Positions 11,001-19,300 of a DNA stretch of 30,823 bases are shown here, piece after piece. Source of the DNA: Silene noctiflora (taxonomy: Eukaryota > Streptophyta > Magnoliopsida > Caryophyllales > Caryophyllaceae); assembly GCA_009801015.1 (NCBI GenBank), contig VHZZ01000122.1, positions 213,987 through 244,809 of the forward strand. Reading direction: 5' to 3'. The position numbers and the translations under genes were made by a program. The notes beneath the pieces were generated by a model. The model had not been told where the DNA came from. It worked only from the letters and a program-made list of their open reading frames with translations, and did not search any database. The stretch's first letter is position 1; every line of letters begins with the position of its first letter.

Positions 11001-11101
11001 GAGATGAAGGTTGTTATGTCGAGGGTTGGGTTTGGTGGGAGCGGGATTGGTTGGCGTTTGCTGTGGAATGATGAAGTGGTGGCAGTGTATCCACTTGACA
11101 T
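8096..11101 (-). CDS. OPCL1: 4-coumarate:CoA ligase-like, probable peroxisomal OPC-8:0 CoA ligase (6 exons, 546 aa)
   Basis: Exons on the minus strand are 11101-10348, 10159-9710, 9370-9225, 8685-8618, 8514-8412 and 8215-8096; all have GT-AG borders and phases match through to TGA. The 546-residue product belongs to the ANL adenylate-forming superfamily. Visible motifs are the AMP-binding loop [10 protein letters not shown] (193-202), GYGLTES (339-345), GWLKTGD (418-424), the hinge stretch [18 protein letters not shown] (about 438-455) and the catalytic-lysine region SGKILRK (528-534, Lys530 as the likely A10 lysine). It ends in Ser-Lys-Leu, a canonical PTS1 peroxisomal signal. The N-terminal [20 protein letters not shown] stretch and the overall sequence recall Arabidopsis OPCL1/4CLL5 more than true 4CL. 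That family activates OPC-8:0 for beta-oxidation to jasmonic acid in peroxisomes, by ATP-dependent adenylation and then thioesterification. A Gly/Glu-rich insert at about 150-178 is of low complexity. Intact gene; the substrate is inferred from homology and could be another fatty or cinnamic acid. Confidence 0.9.
9393..9505. repeat. 45-bp direct duplication in an intron of the CoA-ligase gene
   Basis: Copies at 9393-9437 and 9461-9505 differ at one base (ggtatc versus ggtttc) and are 68 bases apart start to start. The first copy begins 23 bases from the third exon (9370). The high identity suggests a recent slippage or repair duplication. No function is suggested. Confidence 0.85.
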
Positions 11102-11153
11102 GCTGGCAGTGACGGAGTTGGTGAATTAAATCTGAAAGAGCAAATTACGATGA

Positions 11154-11181
11154 TTATTATTATTATTATTATTATTATTAT
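11154..11181. repeat. ATT trinucleotide microsatellite in the CoA-ligase 5' leader
   Basis: A run of about nine attattatt units lies about 53-80 bases upstream of the start codon, probably inside the 5' UTR. Read on the sense (minus) strand it is AAT repeats. Length polymorphism would be expected. Confidence 0.85.
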
Positions 11182-11391
11182 TTGATGATGGGTTGATTAT
11201 TAAGGGGAGGGGGGAGTGAGGAGTCAAGGGGTCAATAGAGATGGCGGGGAGAATGAGAAGGTAAGAGGGAACGGAGGGCTGTGATTTAATGAGAGTGAGT
11301 GTATCTGTGTATGCATTTATCATGTGTGGGAAATGAATTATTGAGACTTGATGGGGAGTGGGGACAAAGTGACACACATGCGATTATGTGA

Positions 11392-11398
11392 CTTTATA
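11392..11398 (-). promoter_or_regulatory. Candidate TATA box of the CoA-ligase gene
   Basis: The minus strand reads TATAAAG here, about 290 bases upstream of the ATG. If used, transcription would begin near 11360-11368 and the leader would be about 260 bases, including the AAT microsatellite. This is motif evidence only; no start site can be proved from sequence. Confidence 0.35.
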
Positions 11399-11784
11399 AT
11401 GTGTACGGAGTACTTGTCAATTGCTTTAGTTTAATTGCTTTAATTAATAATTATCTCATGTGATTATAGTTGTACAATTTTTTGTTTGAGTCAAACTTAA
11501 GACGGCTTAACTTTAAGACAAATATTGTTATTCTCTAAACATTTTTTAGTCTTAATTAATATATTTGACTCGTTTTAACTTTAAGACAAATATATCGGTC
11601 TAATTAGTGAGAGAGTTGATATTATTGTTCCTTCGATAGGTTTTTATAAAACCGTTTTAAGTTAATCACCTTTTGCAACTAAATTGTACATGTCATCTTA
11701 ATTAAAGACAAATCTAATATGGAGGATTGTTAGTTTACTTTAAATATTTGTGATTTGTAAAAGTCTAAGGATTGTTACTTTGTA

Positions 11785-11997
11785 CTCCTTATGTTTTGGT
11801 TATTTGTTGTCCTTTTTCATTTTGGAGTGTCTAAGTCAATTGTTGTATTTTCTATTTTAGGAATGAACTTGATTTGATGAGCAATTTGATCATTCGTACT
11901 TAATTTGGTCCACTTGTCATTTAGTAATCGGCTATCTCCTCTTTCCTTGATCTTTGTGCCAAAATTAAAAGACAACAATTGATCCGGACGAACGGAG
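11785..11997. mobile_element. Stowaway-like MITE (about 213 bp)
   Basis: The left end tactccttatgttttgg and the right end ccggacgaacggagta form degenerate terminal inverted repeats bounded by TA dinucleotides. The subterminal parts also pair (ttgttgtcctttt versus aaaagacaacaa). This fits Stowaway MITEs of the Tc1/mariner superfamily. No coding sequence. Confidence 0.55.
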
Positions 11998-12209
11998 TAT
12001 TTGGTTTTCCAACATGTTTTTCCAAGGTTGGCAAGATTGGAATCTCACTTTGGGTTGAGAAAGGAGTTTAAAGTGGACTGTAGGTCATATAATTAATAGG
12101 AATTTTTTTTGTCATGATGAAAAAGATTGCTCGTTTAGACTACACCTTGTGTTATAGCATGAGCGATCCTATTGAGATTTTTAGGACAATAGCTAAGAGA
12201 AAAGCAGTG

Positions 12210-12480
12210 GCAAACGACAACTAAGGAAGCAATAAAATGGATAATGGCAGAGTAATGATTCATGAGTGATATCGCCAATGCCATTAACTTGAAATGCGAG
12301 GTTTAAGCAGTTTGTAGTGGCATCAATGTGCTTGTATCCTTGTGATGCCGCATCAGAAATTGCATGCCTTAAAGCAGTTACTTCAGCTTGAAAAGGTGAT
12401 TTTGCTCAAAAGGTCGTCTGTCCCCCGTGGAAGATGATTCTGTTTTTGTCAAGAAAGATCCAACCTGCAGACTGCAGTGG
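12210..12480 (-). pseudogene. Degenerate RNase H-like domain fragment of a plant LINE
   Basis: On the minus strand one frame reads GWIFLDKN, then an in-frame TGA, then AKSPFQAEVTALRHAISDA and a following ASQGYKHIDATTNCLNLA stretch. The pattern (invariant AE, then AL..A...A...G, then an acidic residue in place of the usual S/E-D) resembles the RVT_3-type RNase H domain of plant non-LTR retrotransposons. The internal stop, the lack of reverse transcriptase nearby and the degenerate C-terminal end indicate a dead remnant. Assignment is by motif memory. Confidence 0.5.
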
Positions 12481-12936
12481 CCTTAAAATTTGACTTCCAA
12501 GAAACATCACCCAAAACTAAACTAAATGAACTCTTAAATCAACATTTTCCCTTAAAGTTAATTTAATTGCTCAAATGACTTAAAAGTTACAAGATGGATT
12601 ATAACTTACCAATTAATAAATTAATTTACTTGTTTATCAATTATTAATATTATTTGTTGAGTTTTGATTAATTAGGGTATGTCGATTTTTATTTATTTAA
12701 TTAGTTAAATTAGAATTGTTGGTGGTTCGTGGTGGCTACCTAATCACTCAAATTAAACAACAATCTAGCAAATCGGTGCTCAATTATTTCACCTAATTAA
12801 GATTGATGGTGAACTGTGGTTAGTTCGTGGTGGCTACCTAGTTAATCACTCAAATTAGTATAATTACCAGTATTAATGTTATTATTAGTAATGTTCTTTT
12901 TCTTATAACAACAACAATAACAACAACAACAACAAC

Positions 12937-12969
12937 AATAATAATAGTCATTATTATAATAATAATGAC

Positions 12970-12979
<10 letters not shown>
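12937..12979. repeat. Perfect 21-bp-arm palindrome in a trinucleotide tract
   Basis: Arms 12937-12957 and 12959-12979 are exact reverse complements around one central base at 12958, each built as AAT-AGTC-ATT. An AAC/AAT repeat lies to the left and an ATT microsatellite to the right (to about 13011), so a cruciform or hairpin can form. Confidence 0.85.

Positions 12980-13011
<32 letters not shown>
12968..13011. repeat. ATT microsatellite
   Basis: About 14 attatt units run without interruption and continue into interrupted AT-rich sequence to about 13065. The poly-isoleucine open frame here is an artefact. Confidence 0.9.
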
Positions 13012-13013
<2 letters not shown>

Positions 13014-13069
13014 TACAATTATTATTTATTATTATTATATTTAATATTAATATTAATGTTAATATTATT

Positions 13070-13222
13070 TCAGTTCAGTTCAGCTCGATTCAGTTCAGTT
13101 CAGTTCAACTCAGCTCAGCTCCATTCAGTTCAGTTCAACTCAGCTCTATTCAGTTCAGTTCAGCTCAGCTCCATTCAGTTCAGCTCAGCTCAGTTCAGTT
13201 CAGCTCTAAAAAACCAGAAAGA
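13070..13222. mobile_element. Minisatellite of 5-base units ending in a transposon-like terminus
   Basis: The tract 13070-13206 consists almost wholly of the pentamers cagtt, cagct, caact and ccatt, with higher-order units of about 45 bases. It ends in ccagaaagaacagggtct, which matches the right end of the element at 613-1551 (cccaaaagaacagggtct). It is probably a truncated member of the same TIR family with a different internal repeat. No left end was found. Confidence 0.55.
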
Positions 13223-13723
13223 ACAGGGTCTTTGTCCATTTGTTTCTCGGAACATGGATAGGATTGTTCATGGTATAAATAACCTAAATTAATGTTGGTT
13301 ACTTAGGTAAGATTGATTTATTCTTTCAAGTCTTAAGACTTTGCCACATCACACCAGCTTTTATTATTTATTTATCACTCATCTCGGACCCACCTCAGAG
13401 ACTTTATACATTATTCCGACTCCACTTTTCCAATCATCTCCTTTTTTTACAAAAAGAAATAACACATGGAGATTCATTCATTTCCCTTTGAGAGTGGAAC
13501 CAAAATTCACCCAAAGTTTTAAGTTAAGTCTTAGATTTTCAAGACTCAATTTAAGACTTCGTTAAAACTTTGGTAAATTATTGGTAGTTTTGAGTCCAAG
13601 ACTACCCATAATCTTACCCTTAGTCTTGCTTAAAACCGTCTTAATTTAGGGCTTTTTCACCTATTTGATCGACGAAATTGGTGATTCCATAGTACGTGAC
13701 GTTACTAATTATTTTGACTAAAA

Positions 13724-13932
13724 CAAATTCTCATTTAAGACATAGTCCGTCTTATTGTAGACGGTCACAATCTGTTTAAAGCTGAAGACGAAGACAGATA
13801 GTCACCCTCTCACAAAATGGAAGTGGAAGTATCCCTTTTCCACCCACTTGCACTATCCATTTACATTTTGTGAGACAGACGTTATCCGTCTTCAGCTTTA
13901 GACGGATAGTGTCCGTCTATAATGAGAATTTG
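13724..13932. mobile_element. Foldback MITE with nested perfect stems (209 bp)
   Basis: The ends caaattctcatt (13724-13735) and aatgagaatttg (13921-13932) are exact inverse copies. Two further perfect stems lie inside: taaagctgaagac 13777-13789 with gtcttcagcttta 13888-13900, and tctcacaaaatg 13808-13819 with cattttgtgaga 13864-13875. Gaps of similar sequence (gacggat-type motifs) separate them, so almost the whole element folds on itself. No coding sequence. Superfamily not assigned. Confidence 0.75.
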
Positions 13933-13944
13933 TGTTTAAGACGA

Positions 13945-14860
13945 CCCTATCCGTCTTAAGCTTACAGCGGGTCAAGTGTCATACCACTTATATGTGTACA
14001 TAAGACAAATATATTGTTGTTCGTCACATATTTGACCCTCCTTAACCTCAAGACGAATAGTGTCCATCATAAGCAAAACTTACTGTTTGGCTAAGGTATT
14101 TTAGGAGGGGTACTATTATACAAATAAAAAATGTAACAAATTGACATCAACTAAATACAAACTATGTTAATTAAAAAATTACCCAGCAAGGATACCTCAT
14201 CTCACATAGTCACATGTTCACACCCCAGCACCACCTGTTGACGACCACAATTAAGTTGGGGTCATGGAGGATACTAGAGTTTATGGGTGACCGACTGACC
14301 GGAAAGGAGTCACACATATGACATACCTACGGAGCACAAGATAACCAATTATGGAGTGTTCCCTCTCCGGTTTCCCAGCTATAATTTACTTTCCTTTTCC
14401 CGCTACTGTTTGGTAGCTGGTCGAGGATGAATCTTAGACTATTACCAAAGTTGCATATACATAGTCTTTTACGAAAATTAGTTTTAACAACGTATAAATT
14501 TACAAGACTAGTTTGGTATTGGAAACAATTTCCCGAAAAAATGACTATTATAGAAACATAAAAAATGTGAGAACCATGTATAAAAAAATAAGACCAATAT
14601 TATAACGATGATGCACATGTCAAAGTGTAAAACATCGGTCCTCGCTCCACAGTAGTTTAGTTTGAGTCTTCATGACCATCTGCGGTTGGATCATTATTCG
14701 ATCTTCAACTGAAGCTACATAAACAACCGTTCAATCACATCAATAACATCCACCAAGCATGAACTACCGATGACACTCCTAGTTAAGTAATGATTGCAAG
14801 ATCAAAATTCAAACAAAGCGCTTAAAATCCAAAAGAAAAGAAAAGAGACAACACACTATA
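13945..14860. other. Intergenic stretch, nothing recognised
   Basis: AT-rich with scattered short repeats of the 'aagac' type; no coding frame, RNA gene or bounded element seen. Confidence 0.5.
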
Positions 14861-14864
14861 TTAT

Positions 14865-15210
14865 GCGATTTGGCCCATGTCAAGATTATTCGGATGAGTT
14901 TCAAACTCACAACATGTATATAAAAACTACACTATGGTTTTTCTCACCAAGCTAGCTGACAAAGTGACAAACAACTGTGAAAAATCAACATCAGACTCAA
15001 ATCAACGAGATTAGCATCATTATGTTTCTATATTACGCTCATTAGCCTGTGTCAAAATAATTCAAGATGATTCGGAGGGTTTCAACTCATAACATGAGTA
15101 ACACAATACACAATGATTTTCCTCACTAAGCAAGCTGACGTATAAAACTGTGAAAAATCAACGCCAATATCAAATCAATGAGAGTAGCGCTATGTTTCTA
15201 TATTGATAGG
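14865..15210. repeat. Diverged tandem duplication (two copies, about 170 bp)
   Basis: Copy 1 (about 14870-15035) and copy 2 (about 15045-15206) share ordered blocks: a gtgtcaag..att start, tttcaa.actca.aacatg, ttctcac.aag.aagctgac, aactgtgaaaaatcaac, atcaa.gaga.tag and atgtttctatatt. Small indels separate them. The duplication is old. No coding potential recognised. Confidence 0.7.
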
Positions 15211-15329
15211 CCAAGGTGAACAAAATGACAAATGACATTAGACATAAAAGAGATTCTCTTTCCCGGAAAATACAATTGTTAGAAAAAGAGGAGTCACATA
15301 TTACCGTAATAATATTATAACAAATTACA

Positions 15330-16320
15330 ACAATTCTTAAATCATAAAATATTTTCCAACAACAATTGCAAAATCCAAGAAAACAGAGAGGTAAATCTCA
15401 ACATACAGTTCCTTCAAAACAAATAAGGAACTAAATGAAGTGCAGGGGAATATCTGATGTGCAGAAGGAGAGAATAATAGTTTATGTTTCATGATTTCAT
15501 TAAACAAAACAATACGGATTTTCATAGCATTGAACACACTGATAACCAAGAATCAAGATCAAAGAACCGAGCGCCAGAAAAAATCTAATGAAACAAGTGT
15601 GAGTGACATATCCTGCAGAACCCTAAAATTAATCTGAATCTCTATAATAATGTGACCAGGCTGTAGATTCTTATCTCGGAGGTTCTTAAAAGCAAACAAA
15701 AGTTCAAGGAAAATCAACATACCCGAAAGTTGAGGCAGAAAAGTTTTTCAAAGAAGATACATCTTCATTGTGGTGTACAACTGTACATGCAAATCATAGA
15801 GGCAGGTTCATCCTCCAATGTCAATCTCAGAGATCTTCAATACGAACGACTGGTTAAAAAAAAAAGGTACTTTAGATAAAAAGAAAAAAAAAGCTGATAT
15901 AGAAGATGACATGTGGAAACAAAGACTCACCATCACCAACATTGAGATCCTACACGCAGGCTACATGCACAAGTTCAATAGCTTGACCAATGCTGATTTA
16001 GGACGAGGGGGGATCGGAGATGGTAAGTGGTAACAGTGTCTTAAGGAGCAAGGAGTGCATGAGAAAGTTGAAGGACTATAAAAACTCCAACCTATCTTCA
16101 CTGGCTTTGTTTCACCCCTCGCAACATCTTCATAGTTCAGTCCCTTAGCAAATATAGGAACCCAAACCAGAGAGTTGGAGCATTGATGAATTTAGAATTA
16201 ATCTCTGAATACTTCTCGCGGTGTATGAGAATAAGTCACCGCTGTCGAGAATCAAATGTGAACTTATTCCCCTTTGACCCAAGTTGGTAAAGTACACCAA
16301 ATTTTAGCCAGGCTTTGTAA
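15330..16320 (-). other. Probable 3' UTR of the auxilin-like gene, possibly spliced
   Basis: After the stop codon, the minus strand shows no coding frame but has two intron-like intervals: 15930-15835 (GTGAGTC...pyrimidine run...TTGAAG) and 15722-15613 (GTATGTTG...GGTTCTGCAG). The sequence down to about 15330 could be the terminal exon. Splice-like signals are visible; their use is inference, and unspliced genomic sequence is an alternative reading. Confidence 0.35.
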
Positions 16321-19300
16321 TTAACGCTCATTGGGATTGAGCTTACTCCAGGCATCCTGCAAGTATCATAACAATCTTTAGCTAACATGGTATGATTGTT
16401 TCATGAGCAACACCATAACCTCCGTGTCTCAAGGGCTACTGGCTACTGCAAATAGCGAGGCTAAGGGGGAATTAGATGTACGCGACTTTACTTTTACGTT
16501 ACAGCATAGAGAGACTTTTCTAGATGAATGATAATGAAAATTGTGTCGAGAAATACATTGAAAAACTACTACATAATAAAAAGAAGGAAACCAATTTAGC
16601 AACCCTTTTTTTTCATCCCATCATAGTCCAACATCAAGATTACTGAAGAGTCATAATTGATACTCAGCATCTGTTATTGCCGAAAACTAGTGCTTATGGA
16701 GATGACCTTAAATGAAGCAAAGAGCTGAATGGCACAAATTTACCAGTCTCTTTAACAATGATATTAAAAATGTAGCTGAACAAAGCAGATAAAGTCATAT
16801 AACAATCAAGACGAACCTTCAGAAGATCAAAAACCCTTTCGCATATATACTTCTGCTGGATGGTTGCGCCTCTTTGTTGCAACTTGTCAGGATGAACGCA
16901 TAGAGTGGCTTTCTTATAAGCTTTTCTGACAGCAGTCGCTGCCATCAAATCAGTGAGCGTGACTGCCTGCCACCCACTTTCAGGACCCAGAATCTGCAAG
17001 TCAAGCAAATTTCATTAACACACTTCTGAGATGTGACCTATAAAATTCATAAACTAGTGAAGAAATTCTTACAGCTATCCAAAGGAAACAGATGGAAAAA
17101 AGGGAAAATGTTGGGCCCAAATGCAACAAAAAACAGATACACTTCCCATGACTTAAAATCTAGATGTTGGGCCATGAGTCCCATCAAAGAGAACATTAAG
17201 AACTTAAAATCTAGGAAATCCATCTGACATTAAGGTAATAGTAGGAGCCACGACATGTTTGCTGTTATTGGGAGTAGGTAACCACTGTCTCCTAATCACT
17301 AGTCTCTACTGTCAGCAACTCAGCATACCCGATACCTAACTAAACTAGAGGCGCAATCATTTTCTTGCTTTGGCCAAGGCTCAGGCCAACATGAAATTTT
17401 TTGCCAGGTAGGCCAGGAACATCAAAGGCTGCCCGTTTTATTCAGGCCACATATTGTGCCCTTACCCACCCTTATATAGCGAACCGTGTAACCAGCCATC
17501 CAGATTCCTGAATTTTAATTGACCAAATATATTGATAACCTAAATAAGGTACACATACAATAATTTGTGACATACAGGTTGAAAATCTAAATAGAAAACA
17601 CAGTGGAAGAACAATTGTAAGAATTTACGCACATATTGAAGCGTCGAAAGCAGCAACCGCAAATTTCCTTCCTTTCCAGCAGACCATCTCTTCAATTCCG
17701 CATCAAGAGAATCTGCCATCATCTGCAATTGAAATGGCTCATGGTTATATATTATAGAACTGAAATAAACAAAAGTAGCCAAGTCCTCAATTAATGCACG
17801 TTACAAAGAGTCTCGGTGCTGTACAAGGGAGGGCTCTTGCCTCCGACAGCATAAGATGCAGAATATTCGTGTCTCAGTATAGAAAAGAGTGGTATTGCGG
17901 TTAAAAGTTATTCCCCCCGTCTAGGGATAAACTTCATGGTTTATTTTGCACATATATTAAAGAACATGGCAAGATATGGATGAAATACAAGTTGATGAAA
18001 GATGAGGAAGGGGTCACAGGCCATAAGGACTACACATGGATAAAGGAAAAATTCCAAGTGGGAAATTTATTCGTGTGCATCGAAAAACGAAGCAAGAAAG
18101 TTTATACATCGATAAAGGGCTTAACGTCTTTTTATAAGGCAATCAGCTAAACTACTGCTTTACCGCATTTGCGTTTTTTTGGTGTCAAATGAGGCGCAAG
18201 GCCAGTTCAATATATGGGGGAGGGGGATTCGAACTTGTGACCTATTGTCAGGATACCTCCATCTTAAACACTAGGCTAAGACCTCTTCAATTAACTATGC
18301 CTACTAATATAATCACAAAAAGGAAGTTTGCCTAACAATCCGGAACTGAAAATCGCCCAACCCAAGATGTAACTTACATTTTTGGCAGCTTGCTCTTTCT
18401 GAACTAGAAGATCACGCCGGTTCTTCTCTTCAAGAGCAGTAGCCTGATAAAAGAAAGGATTTATTATTGTAACATACATCAGAGCAGCCTACATAAGTAA
18501 AATTAGAATATGAGCAAAAAAAAAAAAAAAAACATACTGCTTGTTCCGTAGTTCGACTCTGCCTTTCCGTTCGAGTTTTACGCCTTTGAGCTGATTCACT
18601 ATCGAACCCGTCATATTTTTCTGTAGTATGGACGGCCCCATGAAATAAAGGTAGAAATTTCAAAAAGCATGACACACCACAATCTGAGCACAACAGAAAG
18701 CTACCATAACAGAATACTTACCACCCTTATTTGACAAATCATCTCTTGAAAATGAACTTGAGCTCTGAAAGTTTGGATCCTGTGACAAGTTTAATATATC
18801 AGTTTACCAAATTTTCAAGGCCAAAGGCTACTCGGGATGAAGTACTAGTCACTCGATGCAATTATCGAAGCAAGAAACACTATGGGTCATCTAGAACATT
18901 CCCTCTTAACACAGACTAAGTCTGAGTACGTCCTACCCCCTTACCCTGCCTAATTCGGAAAACCTGCCTAATGCGGAAGCCCTTGAGCGCTATTGTTATT
19001 GTACCGCCTTAGGCTAAACAGAATGAATTTAAGAGGTATGGAGAATGCTTACCGATGATGTATTCTTCTGTTCTCTTGACCTATGAGATGCTTTTTCCGA
19101 CAATGCCTTCTGCAAAGCACGCTCCCTAGCCTCCGATGTTGCTCTTTCGACAGCAGCCCGCTCGGCTCTAAGTTTCGCATCCATGGATGCCTTATCAGAA
19201 GGCCCACGGGCCTCAGCAGGAACCTTCCCAGCCCTCTCCTGAGCTCCAGCACCTACTTTCTGACGTACCTCCACATTTGGTCTCTCAGATGTATCTCTCC

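Noticed and set aside
12965..13292. Open frames with poly-isoleucine and Ser/Gln/Phe repeats
   Set aside because: They are translations of the ATT run and pentamer minisatellite.
16694..16816. Extension of the J-domain exon to ...LRSSP as the protein's C-terminus
   Set aside because: The donor AAG|GTTCGT at 16817 and an in-phase final exon giving [11 protein letters not shown], the expected auxilin ending, are better supported.
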